DNA of 64,000 nucleotides from Vitellaria paradoxa (GCA_019916065.1 CM034236.1:15949167-16013166); one strand, 5' to 3'. Positions 12,101 through 24,523 are shown, counted from the stretch's first letter. Notes: generated by a model not told the origin, from the letters alone. Program-made: numbers and translations.

Positions 12101-14249
12101 ACCAAGTGCCCAGACTTGACAGAGGCCCCAGAGCTGGAGTCAGTGATTTTTGCAAACTGTAAAAGTTTGGTTGATGTTCATCAATCTGTTGGAGCTCTTA
12201 CAAAGCTTAATCAGTTGCATTTAGGGGGGTGTCGAAATCTTAGGAGTCTTCCAACTAGCATGGACTATAAATCTCGAGTTTCTAGCACTAGGTGAAAACT
12301 CAAAGCTTTTGAAGTTCCTGAAAATCCTTGGAAAAACAAAATCCTTGAAGGAGCTTAGTTTCACAGGAACTGGTGCAACACAACTTTTCTCAGTTGGTCA
12401 TCTTACAAATTTTATTTCCTTAAAGTTGACTGGCTGTGTAGATCTTGAAAGTCTTCCAAGTAAGCTAGAATTTGTAAGTCTTAGAATTCTAGAACTCTCT
12501 GATTTCCCAAAGCTTATGAATATTCCAGAAATCTTTGGAAATATGAAATGTTTGGAGAAGCTTCAATTGCAGATGACTGGTATAATAGAACTATCCTTAT
12601 CAGTTGGGCATCTAGACAATCTCATTGAATTAGATTTAAGCCATTGCCAAAACTTGAGAAGTCTTCTAGACTGCATTTGTCAGTTGAAAGCCCTTGAAAA
12701 GCTTCTTTTGATAAGGTGCTCAAACCTTGAAAAATTGCCTTCATCCTCCGGGTACATCTCATGGAACTCAGACATCTATGCATTGACGGATGTAAGAAAA
12801 TAACATCCGACTCATTGAATTCCTTCTTGTCTTTCTCCTTGTCAAGAAAAAGTCTCTATTTTTTGGACATGGGAGAATGCAGTTTGAAATCCGTCCCCAC
12901 GGCTGTATGTAGCTTTTGCTCATTGGCATGTTTAAAGTTGACAGGAAACGATTTTGCAAGATTGCCCGCTGGCATGAATCAACTTTCTCGACTTTGGTGC
13001 CTAAATTTGGAGGGTTGCAGGAGGCTTGAAGAATTGCCAGAGCTTACACCGAGATTAACTTGGATACATGGTTCTGATTGCCAATCATTAAGAACAATAT
13101 TCATGAATCCATCCACATATCAAAACTTGCATCACTTTGACTTCAGTAATTGCATCAGACTGCTTGGGAATGAACAGATACTGGATGTATTGCTTTCAAC
13201 TGCATCACAGGTACTCTCTCTCATAAGCAGAATTGTAACTGTTGAAAAATAAAAGACAAGAAATAAAATTGGGGAGAAGATAATATAAACTCTATATCTT
13301 GTTATATATATTATAAAAATTGAGTCTTATCATATATATTATAAAAATTGAGAGCTTTTAAATAATTTTACAACATTGGATATGTATGGTAATAATCTAC
13401 CTACTAAAATAAAATTAACTACGTACTAAGATATAAAATATTCTAATATAAATATATATATATATATATAAAGAATATTTCACAACTTAATATAAAATAT
13501 TCTAACAGAGGCCAGAGGCCAGTGTCCTATTACATAGATATGTTTCTTCATGGATAAACAAGTATCCATGCGACATCGAGATTACATTTCCAGGTAGTGA
13601 GATTCCAAAGTGGTTCAGCCGTGACAAAGTTGAGTTGCATTCTGCCAACAGAAGGAGCTTGGGATGTGCTACTTGTGCCATTATTGAAATTGAGGAAACA
13701 TACCAGCCTTGCAATCAATTTTTTAACTGTACGACCCTGCTCAGATTAACATCGAAGATCGTCTTGTTCTTCAACTAAGTTCACAAAAACACTGGAGACC
13801 AACGGATACTGAAACTCTGTGGAAGATGAATTAGATCGATTGAATAAATTAGGTGGATTTGAATTTGGAACTTTCAAAATCACGCCAAGGGGGCTGGGCT
13901 GTAAAATAAAGAGTTGTGGGCTCCGCGTATGGTTTCAGGAAGATGATTTTGTGATCAATGTATTCATGGCACTCAGGCAGTCGAAGAATAAGAAGAAAAA
14001 GATAACGATGATGTTGTCGCTGCTTCTATGCCAAAGAGAAGGTGCCTGGATAACGTTGATATGATGATGATGAGGCGGAGGAGGATGAGGAGAAGGCACC
14101 CGAACAAGAAGATACTTAGGCAATTTTTTGAGCCCATAGCTATGGATCCTGACCTGAACGAGCATGAGACAGTAGGACCCAGTGAAAGTCACAGGTTGGA
14201 GGAGGAGGAGGAAGTTGACTCATCAATGGATCCACAACCGAGAATCTAA
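9109..14249 (+). pseudogene. TIR-NBS-LRR (TNL) disease-resistance gene, pseudogene
   Basis: Intracellular immune receptors of this class recognise pathogen effectors; their TIR domains are NADases. Inferred exons: 9109-9626 (TIR: WEVFLSFRGEDT, YPVFYHVDPSNVRHQ, NLAGWEYP); 10476-11571 (NB-ARC: P-loop GMGGIGKTT, kinase-2 VLIILDDVD, SRIIITTRD, GVPLALKVLG); 11668-11946; 12056-13210 (leucine-rich repeats); 13509-14249 (post-LRR C-JID domain with FPGSEIPKWFS, then an acidic tail). Introns are GT..AG and fall at the usual TNL positions. Damage: TGA at 10954 just before the RNBS-B motif, a 1-base loss near 11310, TAG at 11434, 11479 and 11530, TGA at 11932, and frameshifts near 12285, 12755 and in the last exon. 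Only the TIR exon is fully open (172 codons plus a read-through to 9699). Confidence 0.9.
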
Positions 14250-17000
14250 AGGCAAAAATATCCAATGTCTTCTTGTTGGTATGTCAATCCTCAACTTTTA
14301 TCGTCACAATTCTCTTTTTAAAGTGGGTGTATTTAAAGTTATATAAATTAGTATAAATTTATAAAAATTATAATTTTAAAAATTTGTGCTAATTTGAATT
14401 TTGTAAAGATTTGTAAAACTTTACAGAGCATTTTATTCTTTTTTTTTTTTTTCGGTGGGTTCAAAATTTTCTTTACCATGCGGTGAACTGCAACATAGCT
14501 GTGGAGGCAATTAGGGGATTTGAGGGCCCCCCTGCTATAACAAAGACCAGCAATGAGAGATCTACAGAGAGAGACCACTTTAGATAAAAACAAAAATAAA
14601 AATTTATCATTGACAGATTCAAACTTCAACTATAAAATCATTACTTGTATATTTTTCTTATTTTTTCTCACATTTTTTAATTAATTAAGAAATATTGTGG
14701 TGTATATTGGGTCTTGCTCAATTATCTACTAGCATTAAGGAGAGCATTAATCTCTCCTTGAATATAAATTTTAAGTGGTTTCTTGCTCTTATTTATTATT
14801 TAAATAAAAAAATTCAAGTAAAGAGTCTTCTATTGGTCTCAATTGCATGTATATATATATATATATATAGTTAAGTAAAATAAGAAATTTCCTAACTTAT
14901 AATGTTTTACTTAAAATTTTGTAAGTAATGTTTACACACTAGAATTTGTTTATCGACTCTAACTCTTCGTTGAAACCTGTCGATCGGTATGGACATGTAT
15001 CATAGAACTTATGTTTTTTTTTTTTTTCAATTATTCAATTTCTATAAAAATTGAAATTTTCGGGGTTTGTTTATCTCTACAGAATTAAGAATTAAATTCA
15101 TACAAATTATACATACAGTCAGTTTGAACAAAATGCCATTCTCTACTCAATTAATTCTTGCTATCTCCTATTTTATTTGCATGTTTTGAAGGGCTCGTTC
15201 ATATTTTAAAAAATCAGCCGTCCATTACCGTTTCATTGAGACCGTTTGGATATCAAAAAATTAGAATAAAGTGTAATTTGGGTTATTTTTTTTATGTTTG
15301 AAATGCTGTTAAACACAAATCACATAAAACAAAGATGAATAATTTCATTCGAATAGATTTTCATTCATTCAAACGGATTTTCATTCATTCAAATAGATTT
15401 TGGTAGACACATTTTAATTTTTTATGTCAAAACTTTTTAAAATTTATAAAAAATTTATTGGGATATATTGGAATTCGTAGAGATATCTATATTTATACAA
15501 AATTGTTGGGATATATAAATCGAAATTTATGTAGTTCAATGTGACAAAATATTTGTAAAAATTTGTACAGATTTATAGAGATTTTTTTAATTTTTTGAGC
15601 TCCAAACACACCCATAATGTTTTGAAATACTATCATTCTAGTTACATTCATTTTTTCTATTACATCTATTTATTTTCGTTACTGTTATACCAACTGTATG
15701 TTTGCATCTTTTAAAACATTGTAACCCTCATAAATTGAAAGGTCCGAGCAATTAACACTACAATCAGTTGTTAGAATTAATTGATCTTCTCGAGCTTGTC
15801 ATTAATTTGAGATATTAATAAGGTGAATACTCAATCTAATCAAAATGCATACATTTATCTCATACATTATAGTGATAGTGAGAAGAGATATACTTTACAT
15901 CCCAGATGGGCTTAAAAAATATAAAGTTTTACGTCTAGAATTTTTGTTCTGCCTGAGTGGTATCTCACTGATGGCTCGGAAAATCATTCAAAGGTTTTGC
16001 CATTGACAACAAGCTTTCTAAAACACTTTCTCACTTTACTCAACCCAAATTCTAACTCTATGCATTTAAGTTATAATACTCCAGTATTTTTAGTCTCTAT
16101 TTCACATTTAAATGTCTCAAATTTATAAAAATCTTATTGAAATATATATATATATATATATATATGAAAATTATTGAGAAAATGTGCTTTGAAATTAAAA
16201 TAAAATGGTGAAGTAAAGATAATTTAGTTATGCTTTATGATTTTCTTTTAGTCTAGATATAACTATATATGTGAAACATGAATTTATGCATAGAAAAGAA
16301 AAGCAAGAGAAAATAAAATTACTAATTTGTGTAAGTGAACATAAAATTATTTTTTAATATAAATAAGGACAAAGCAAAAATATAATAGAAAGAAAAACTT
16401 AATAACAATAGAATAAAAGTATAATTCATAAAAAAAAAAAAAAGTTAAAACAAAATTTACAGAACTTAATTTTTTAAATTAGTGGGCCGCTGAACCTTTG
16501 GTAGAATCGTGGAAGTGGGTGACGTGATATCCGGGATTCAAAGGAATTAGGTGGTGTTGGAATTTTTATAATAAAAATTAAAATAATTTATTACTTTCCA
16601 TTCTAAAACTATAGGTTTACATATTAATTTTGCACAATTTTCTTTTTAAATAGTTTTTCATCTTTACCTTCTCAATGCCATTCTACCCAAATGAGTTTAA
16701 TCTCAGGTGCATTAGGTACGGGGATAAATGTCATGAGAGGATTTATTAATCTTTTAGGTTCACAAATTTTCATCAATTTTATTTATTTTTTTAAAATTTA
16801 ATATTTAATTATTCAATAAAAAAATATTGAACCGTTTGTAAAGAACGAAATGTTAATTCATTTATATTTTTCAGGAATATTAGACTCTTTCAAAAGAAAA
16901 AAAAATATTAACTCATTTAAATTTTTAAAAATGTTCATGTAATATTACATGTTATCCTTATTCTTCACCCCCAACTCTATTTGTCTATTTTATTTATAGT
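14250..17000. other. AT-rich intergenic DNA
   Basis: No gene recognised. There are (TA)n microsatellites near 14850 and 16145, poly-T runs, and a possible hAT/MITE-like stretch from about 15238 to 15610 bounded by CCGTTTGGA and TCCAAACAC. Reading frames are short and low-complexity. Confidence 0.55.
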
Positions 17001-17184
17001 TAAATTACATCTAGATCCCTTAAATATTTATGAAATTACATATGCATTCTCTCAACATTTAAAAATTACATACACCTTCCTTATTTTAAAATATTTGTAA
17101 TATTTAACCCTTCTGTTAAATTTAATCCTAACTCTGTTAAATTTTTTTTATAAAGACAAATTTACCCTCAATTAAATTAATTAA

Positions 17185-17529
17185 TCACAAAAAGACTTTT
17201 CTTCCATCCTTTCCCTTCTCTTCCCTTCTCTTGCTGAACATCACCAGGATGTCGGAATCGGAGAGAGCGCCGATGTTGCCGTGGAGTGCGTCAACAGGGG
17301 AGAGGAATCCAGATCCGATTCTGAGGGAGACAAGGGTCTGCAAGATCTTGCGAGCGACGAAGCCGGATTTTCCGACGCTAGAGAAGAAGATGGTCCCCTT
17401 GGCGTTCAAGAGGGTCTGCGTGAAGGCTAGGGCTTGAAGAGATGTAGGAGTTGGTTTCGATCGATTTGGGTTTGCTTTGAGGGCAGGGAGAGCTCCGACG
17501 ATGGAGGGAGAGGCCCATGAGTTCTCCAA
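17185..17529 (-). pseudogene. Captured fragment: arabinose-5-phosphate isomerase N-terminus
   Basis: The 114-codon ORF contains [40 protein letters not shown] and [20 protein letters not shown]. This is the start of the SIS (sugar isomerase) domain of plant arabinose-5-phosphate isomerase (SETH3-type, KdsD homologue), which interconverts D-ribulose-5-phosphate and D-arabinose-5-phosphate for Kdo synthesis. Homology stops after about residue 100 (VMFSK). There it runs into an unrelated basic tail that ends close to the left TIR. The C-terminal part of the SIS domain and the CBS domains are missing, so no enzyme can be made. The frame is open and starts with ATG, so a short peptide could be translated if the element is transcribed. 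Confidence 0.8.
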
Positions 17530-17909
17530 ATTAATTTTCTTTACTGGTTTTGATTATATATCAAGAACGAAATGAGTTCAACACCTCATTCTCGCCGGAC
17601 ATTAGAATCTAGCTCGTATAGAAATTCTTGGATTGAAATTTTCCAGCTCGGTAATGTGTTTTGGTGAATCGTGAAAGAGGTCTCTGTTCTATCTTGTCAT
17701 ATATTAATATATATATATATATATCCAAAGGGCAAGTCTGCTAGAGTGCAATCTTGGTGCTTCCATTTTCTACCAAAGAGCAATGTTAGGGCTACTGCAT
17801 ATTCAACCGCCCCCTCTCTCTCTCACTCTCTCTCTCTCTTGTTAGCTTCATAGAATTAAAACCCACAAGAACTCGCAGGTGAAATTTGGCAAAAGAGAAT
17901 TCGGAGCTC

Positions 17910-18300
17910 CTTCAAATTCCGAGATAGATTGCTTCTCCACACCATTGCTCACCGGCGATGACGCCCCCCCACCTTCCAACGAGTCAAACAGAGCCGGTTA
18001 ATATCTCCAGCTTCATCTCCTTCACGGCTCGGAGAACCGGTCCAAGAAAACCAAACAAGAGAATATCTCCGGCTTCCATTTTCTACCAAACTCAATGGGG
18101 GAGTCATCTTCCAACGACTCGGTGAACCGATCCAAGAAAACCGAACCGTTGTGGTTCGCTTCTTGCTCCACGACGGTTACTATCTCCGGCTTCATCTCCT
18201 TCACGGCCGACAACACCTTCTCGATTGCGCCGGTTCGAGCCAACAACTGATGCAATTTGAACAGCGAATCGTTAACAGCACTGCGGATCTGGGATTTGTT
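17910..18300 (-). pseudogene. Captured fragment: DELLA/GRAS domain
   Basis: Minus-strand translation from 18300 gives [40 protein letters not shown] and [16 protein letters not shown]. This is the middle of the GRAS domain (VHIID/leucine-repeat II region) of DELLA gibberellin-response repressors. After FTESL the sequence is rearranged: the VFLDRF and KEMK.EI blocks recur in degenerate form with stops, followed by LFDSLEGGGASSPVSNG-like sequence in another frame. That is the next segment of the DELLA protein. No DELLA motif or C-terminal SAW domain is present. It is a captured piece, not a functional regulator. Confidence 0.8.
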
Positions 18301-18616
18301 TGATTTTTTTTTGAAATTTGAATTTTTTTTTTTCTACACTGGATTTGGAATCAAAAAGAGAGAAAGAGGGGTGGGAAAAAAGAAGTAAAAGAGATAAAGA
18401 GCTCACTATGAATAATGTTACAAGCGTAAAATTAATATATTAAAAAATTTTTTGATGTGGCGTAATCATTTTAATTAAAACCCTAACGGAATAGTAACGA
18501 AAGAGGGTGTGTGTTATAAATATTTTAAAATGAGGGAAGTTATTGTAATTTTGAAATGTCAAGAGGTCTATGTGTAATTACGTAAATGTTTAGGAGATTT
18601 ACGTATAATTTATCTT

Positions 18617-21600
18617 AAAATTTTAATACAATGATCTTGAAGTTTGATGTCACATCGCTCTCTCCTTTTCGAAATAAAATTCCTCATTTTTTTGTTTTAT
18701 CTTTCCTCAAAGAAGAGAAACTTATCTTTCCTCATACTATTTGATCGAATCGATTAAAAATAATAATAATATGCACATAAAATTAAATTTAAAAATAATA
18801 TATAAAAAAGTAAATTTATTTGTACTTTACAAATAATTAATACCCATAAATTAAATTCAAAATAATTTAAAAAAATGAGTCTAAATTGTAATTTATAAAT
18901 AATCTCTTCCATTTGACATTATTTTTCGTTAATTGAAATTACACAGTTAATTGTTTATATTTTCTTTTCATCATATGTATACATACTTATAATATCATAA
19001 ATATCCTTATATACAAACTCAATTCAAGACATAATTATAATATCATAAATACTATTATTTGATAATATAAATTATTTTTTTAAATATATAAAGAAGGCAA
19101 TTTATCAAATTTTTTAATTTTTTGATAAATGGACGAGCAATAATTATATATATATTTTTTGAAAAAATTCACTAATGCATATAAGTTGCTTTGCTGTTAT
19201 AAAAATTTTTAATTCTAATTTTTTAAAAGATATTTTTTATTGTAAAAAAATTTAAATTAAGTTTTCAAAAGAAAGATACTTATGGTTTATTTGAAAAAAT
19301 ATGGTCTATATACTTAAAGTCAATTTTATCGGTACATTGAATTTTTTATTTCGATATTTTGTTGGTAGTTTTATTTATTTATTTATTTTAACGTGAGTTG
19401 TGAGGAAAAAAATAAAAGCAAATAGTCCTATTTTAAATTTAAGATTGGAAAGAAAAGTTAGTAAGTGTAACGGACAATTAAAATTTTAAATTTATAAGTA
19501 ATCTTATTTTCAAGTTTGCAAGTTTTATATAAGAAAAATATATTTTTAAAGACTAAAATTGATTTGATTTTCATTTATGCTTTTAGCAACCATATAAAAA
19601 TAAATTTTAATTTATTATATAACTTAATTAAGTAAGAAAATAGCCTATTTCATTTAAAATTATTTATAAACTTTTGTCATTTTCTTTATTATTTGGTATT
19701 TATTTATTTTTTAAATCTTTCTTAATTTATTTATTTTAACATTTGTATAGTCACATTGTTTTCTTACATTTTATTTTATTGTATTTTCTAAAAATATGTT
19801 ACTAAATTATAAGAATTAAAAGAGTTGTATGGAACCTTATGAAATGACTCAAAGGAAAATGATAAAAGTTAAGATTATAAAAGTTTGTAAACAAAAGGAA
19901 AGAGATTATTTTTTATGTGAATAAATTATAAAATAAAATAAAATTTATTTTTATATAATTGTTAAAAATATAAAATATAAATAAAATCTGCCTTTAAAAA
20001 TATTTTTTTTATTCTCTTGTTGTCTAAGGATGTTTGTTCAAATTTGTAAATGTTTTCTTTGTGAAGAAAAACTATATTATTTCAAATTATATATAAGAAT
20101 AGTTAGTCAAAAAAGGATAATTTTGTAATTTCATTAAATTAAAAAAAGTAAAGTGAAGTGTAACAGGTTATTTGCCAACTAGAAGTACTTATTGACAGCT
20201 ATTATGTCTTGTACAAATGTGACTTAAGAATCACTTATTGACAAGCGTATAAAACTTCATGTAAGTGTTCTTGATTTGATCACATTCAATGTACATATTT
20301 CTGTATAGACACCCACATGTTTGATTTAATATTTCTATATAAATAACTTTAGACTAATTATCCTTATAAGAGTAAACATAACACATGCTAGTTTAACTGA
20401 AGTATTAGCGTCCAAGGAATAATTTTTTGACTAGGAGAATATAACGATGAGTTTTAGATAAATATATTTCACTATCATGACCAAATCATGAGCCTACTTT
20501 CTTAATCTTATCTTAAGAACATCACGTGGTGGAACATTATAATCATGATAAAATAAACATTGTGCGTTTTATTCCTTAAAGGAAATAGTTATAATGTTAA
20601 AATAATCACAACGTCCTTTACAAAGATTGACATATATATCTATACCATTATAAAAAGAATACTGGGTGTAGTGGTGAAATCATAAAATCTATGAAGCCAA
20701 CCACCAAGTAAAGTCTTTATTTTTTTTAATTAATAATTCTTAACCACTAATAATCGCTCACTATTTAAAATTAGTGTATAAGTAAATTTTAAATTTTTAT
20801 AAGTTATTTAAGTAATTTTGTCATTTCATTTTTTTTATTTCCTTAAATGCCGTTTAACCACTAATACTTTTATAATGTCCTTTTGTTTTATTTAAATATC
20901 CCTTAATTACTTACTATTTACTTAATTATCTTCAACTACTAACTACTAATTTTTTTATTGTTTGAGACAATTTTTTAATTTTTTAAATAAAATAAAAAAT
21001 TAATTAAAATACACAAAGTGTGTGCCCTTCCAGTTTAAGAATAAATTTAACACCAATCACTTCCTAAGGATGGTGATCACCTGAACTTGCTTATGGTTAA
21101 TGTTTTCACTGGATGAGATTCACTCGTGGGTTTGACCAATCAGGTTGGGTTTAGATTGAAATGGGAACTTGCCTTTCTTTTGAACACTCAATGCTTGAGT
21201 CAACTTAATCAGTTGGCTTCTAATGCTATTCATAGCCCCATTAGTTTGTTCTTAAAATTTAGAGACTTGGTTATCAACTCCCCTTTGATCTTGTAAGAAC
21301 TGTCGAAGAGTATTCTCGAGGAACATCTAATTCAGTTGTTCTCATAGGTTTTTTTAATATTGTTGTTGCAGATGAGGTGGTTGATATTGTTGAGCTTATA
21401 GCTCTTCCTCCCCCAAAAATCAGGTAATTGCTAAGTCCGAGTTGACATATATTATGGTTTAAATTTGTTTTCGATGTCATTTTTTTAATTGAAAAAGGAA
21501 ATAGGAGAAAAAAATGTGGCTACAATTTCATAAATGCATGCAATGCTTGTGCCATTGATTGCACGGTGGGTCCAAAAGCTTTGTCTTGTGCTAGTTCTCC

Positions 21601-21620
21601 CCCGCTAAAAAAAAAAAAAA
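18617..21620. other. AT-rich intergenic DNA
   Basis: No gene recognised in 18617-21050: very AT-rich, short repeats, no long frames. From about 21060 to 21480 the base composition rises and a retrotransposon gag-like remnant may be present (separate entry). A poly-A run at 21606-21622 abuts the MULE-like element. Confidence 0.5.
21060..21480 (-). pseudogene. Possible retrotransposon gag remnant
   Basis: Minus-strand translation gives, across frames, LSNYLIFGGG (compare the WRNHPNFSWGG motif of plant gypsy gag proteins), a Gln/Pro-rich block (QQYQPPHLQQQ in another frame), and a downstream stretch like NSIRSQLIKLTQALSVQKK. The order fits the region after the zinc knuckle in plant Ty3/gypsy gag. 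Frames shift several times. No LTRs were found around it. It could also be unrelated low-complexity sequence. Confidence 0.35.
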
Positions 21621-22722
21621 AATTAATTGCCTTTACACCCCTTAGACTCATTTTCACTTTTATCCCCTTAACTTCATAAATATGCACTAATACTCATGTA
21701 TTGTATGCAAAAGTGCAAAAATAGATGAATCCTTCTAATTTAACAGTGCGTGCAATATACGCGTGTACAAAATACAATTGTTCAAAATAATATATATATG
21801 TATATATATAGACCAAAATGCCCTTGACAGACACCCTAAACTATTCTCATTCTTCTCTCTTCTCAGAACTGATCATCTTCCATCTATGGCCAAAGCTTTT
21901 AGTTGAAGGGCCACCTGAAATCGGGAGTTCAAGAGCCACAGAAGAAACAATGAAGTTGATGAGTAACCTCTCTCTCTCTCTCTAGTCTGTGGTCAATCAC
22001 TCTCGCAGAGAACGAGAAAAAGAAAAAGAAGCTGCCTCACAAACGGACCATGATAGAGAAGATAGATCAGCTGGATTATCACATTTTTCTCTCTCTCTCT
22101 CTCTCTCTGGGGGTCTCAACATACCCATATCTAGCTGTAATGCTGATTCAAGATATATATGCATATATATTTAGATGATTTGGGATTTTGAGATTTTTAT
22201 GAATATATAAATATACACAAATGATTTTGGGTTTAGGAGGTGATTTTAGAGATGATTTGGAGATGATTTTGGGTTTGGGAGATGATTTTGGAGATGATTC
22301 CGAGATAATTTTGGAAATGATTTTGGGTGTCTCACTGCTACCAAAATGAAGCTTTCGGAGGATAGTGGCTGAGGGCTTCAATGCCGACCATCTTGCAGCT
22401 ACTATTCCTTGCTATGGGCAATGGCTACCGAGGTTGGAGAAGTGGCGGCAATTGCCAAAATAACTAGTGAGGGTTAAGAAGAAGGAATTAGCATGAAGAA
22501 ATCTAGGTTTGTGATTAGAGGGAGAAAAGTTGAAAAACAAAGAAAATATAAGAGGAATTGAAGAAGAAAAAGAGAAGGGTAATTTTATCTTTTTCGCACT
22601 TAACATAATGCCATCAAATGTTGCATTTTTTTTACAGTACAGGGATGTTAGTGTACATCTATAAAGTTAAGGGGCTAAAAGTGAAAATGAGACCAAGTAT
22701 GGGAGGTGTAAAGGCAATTAAA
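21621..22722. mobile_element. Non-autonomous MULE-like element with ~125-bp TIRs
   Basis: The left end AATTAATTGCCTTTACACCC recurs inverted at the right as TTTAATTGCCTTTACACCTC on the minus strand. The match continues through CTCATTTTCACTTTTA.CCCC and CTTAACTT.ATA for about 125 bp. The interior has no transposase. It holds a (CT)n run near 21970 and 22090, a series of GATGATTTTGGGTTTGGGA-like direct repeats (22170-22330), and a GC-richer block at 22330-22460 that might be captured coding sequence but is not recognised. A 9-bp target duplication was not evident next to the homopolymer tracts. Confidence 0.6.
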
Positions 22723-23062
22723 CCCCCCTTCCGCGGGGCCAAAAAAAAAAGAAAAAAGAAAAAAAAAAGATTGTCATTAAATTGTAAACAGAGAAAACAT
22801 AGGCATTTGTGTTAGTTGAACACACCAACTTCAACAAAAACTTGGTATATAATATCTTAGATGTAGCTTGTTTCAATGGAGAAGTAGAACTTCAATGCAC
22901 CGATGCAAGAAAAATTTGCCAGATGTTTATTTCTCTCTGTAATAATTCAGCAAATGTAACTATTTCATATAAAAGAACTACAAACTGGAATTTCTAGTAA
23001 CAAAAAGGTAAAAAGAAATACAAGAAATTAAGATTGATAAAAGTTACATTTCAAGTAAAATA

Positions 23063-23326
23063 TTACATAGTAAACACGTTCTCAATTATTTCACGAACCT
23101 CATTAACGACCAAATATGCTTTGTGGCCTTCTATCACCTCGGCCTGTTTCTCGCCATCCTTCCACAGCTGTTAACGGGAGTCTTTCGTCACAAACAGAGA
23201 GGAGGAAAAGCAAATCATGGTACCCTCAAAAGACAAAATCAAATCCATAGAATTCACCTGTATGGTAGGCATTTTCTGCACAAGTTTCAGAATCCCCCAC
23301 ATACATGAAAAGGTACAGAGAAATGT
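23063..23326 (-). pseudogene. WCRKC-type thioredoxin gene, last two exons only
   Basis: Minus-strand exon 23326-23258 ends KLVQKMPTIQ. A 90-bp intron follows (23257-23168, GTGAATTC..TTAACAG). The last exon, 23167-23063, reads [20 protein letters not shown] then [14 protein letters not shown] and stop. The cis-Pro motif KMPTIQLWKDGE and the GHKA.LV..EVRE tail are those of chloroplast thioredoxin-like 3 proteins (WCRKC1/2), thiol-disulfide oxidoreductases. The catalytic WCRKC motif and transit peptide would lie further upstream. They are lost because the LTR of the element at 23327 begins directly after the exon. Sequence at 22760-23062 may be its old 3' UTR. The rest of the gene was not found beyond 28520. 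Confidence 0.75.
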
Positions 23327-23670
23327 TGATGACGACATCATCTAGATTTTTATTTCTTTTATTATTTTTATTTTATTTATTATTATTTCTATTTTTTTAT
23401 TTTTACTTTATTTTAGGAAGTTTGTTAAGAGTAGAATTTTTAATTTCCTTGTACTCTTAATTTGATATTATTTTTAGCTATCTTTAGAAATTTTAGCCTA
23501 TTTATAGGATTGGATTATTAGGGTTTTGGGTGACTTTGGAGATTATTGAATAATATCGGTGGCTGTGTTTTCCTTCTCTTTCTTCTAATTCTTCTTCTTT
23601 TCTTCTCTATTTTTTTCTTTCTCTTACTTTCAATTTCTTTTTTCTTTACTTTCAATCTTGTTCCGCATCA
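23327..23670 (+). repeat. 5' LTR of the truncated gypsy element
   Basis: Begins TGATGACGACATCA and ends TTCCGCATCA, with TGATG/CATCA as terminal inverted bases, 344 bp. The start could instead be TGTTGATG at 23324. The primer binding site follows after 3 bases. The T/C-rich 3' half (23570-23660) is like many plant U5 regions. No second LTR is present, so identity between LTRs cannot date the insertion. Confidence 0.7.
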
Positions 23671-23673
23671 ACT

Positions 23674-23685
23674 TGGTATCAGAGC
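23674..23685 (+). other. Primer binding site for initiator tRNA-Met
   Basis: TGGTATCAGAGC is the exact complement of the 3' end of plant initiator tRNA-Met, including CCA, placed 3 bases after the LTR end. It primes minus-strand cDNA synthesis in the retrotransposon. Confidence 0.85.
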
Positions 23686-24523
23686 GAATTCCCGGTGCAA
23701 AAAAAAAAAAAAAAACAATCAAATCACACTGTTTTCAGCCGTGACAAAACCCTAGCCGCAGCCGCTGTCGTATGTGTAAGCGTACGCGTCCTCACCCTCA
23801 AAACCTTCATACACACTTTCGTGTATTTCCGGCTACACCCATCTCTGGTGACCTACACCACTAGAATCACCTCCCTCCGGCGACCTCTCTAGTGACCCCA
23901 GAATTTTTCGGCGAAGCTCCGGCGACTTCTAGGACACTCCGAAACATTTTTCAGGACACTTGAGACATTTTTGGGCCACTTTACATCAAATTAGGTGCAC
24001 TGGTTTCTTACATTTCCTATGGTGTTACAACCTATGCACTTTAATAGTATTATTTTCTCTGTGTGGCTCCTTAACATCCTTTATTTGCTACTCAACCTAT
24101 AACTTATAATATCACATTGAACCAAATTTTATTAGCCTCCGATCCACTTTACTTAGACCACATTTGTATTATTTGTTCTTTATATCCATAGCATTCTAAC
24201 ATTATTTTGCCACCTTTCCTATTTGATTAATTGGTTACAAAAAAAAAAAAAAAAGGTTTCTTCGCCCTCAATTTTAATTGTGAGCTTGACTAATTCGTGG
24301 GATTTAATAACTAGGGTTGAGACCTCTCTTTTAAACTTTTGAAAGATAAATTAGTCTACTAGTTACATTACATTGAATTCGGATTTTAACAAGTTTCCAA
24401 ACAAAAAAAAAAAGAGAATTAAAAAAAATTAAAAATTATATTTGGCTTGAAATTTTGTGATCATTTACTTGCATTGAGGAGTTGTTTATTGATCTCAATA
24501 GTCATTAGTTGAGGTAGTGTTGT

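Larger units (their letters stand above)
17001..18616. mobile_element. Pack-MULE with two captured gene fragments
   Basis: Long terminal inverted repeats of about 150 bp bound the element. The left arm begins TAAATTACATCTAGATCCCT. The right arm, read on the minus strand, begins TAAATTATACGTAAATCTCC, and both continue in parallel through AACATTT..AAAATTACA and TTATTTTAAAATATTT-like blocks. Such long TIRs mark Mutator-like elements. No transposase is present. Inside are pieces of two unrelated cellular genes, both on the minus strand (17185-17529 and about 17910-18300). Gene capture of this kind defines Pack-MULEs. A clean 9-bp target duplication could not be seen, so the insertion is old or the ends are slightly misplaced. 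Confidence 0.75.

Noticed and set aside
13935..14192. Minus-strand His-rich frame at the end of the TNL pseudogene
   Set aside because: Antisense of the acidic, ATG/AGG-rich tail of the TNL gene.
22148..22381. Lys/Pro/Ser repeat protein on the minus strand
   Set aside because: It is the translation of short GATGATTTTGGG-type direct repeats inside a MULE-like element; no start context or homology.
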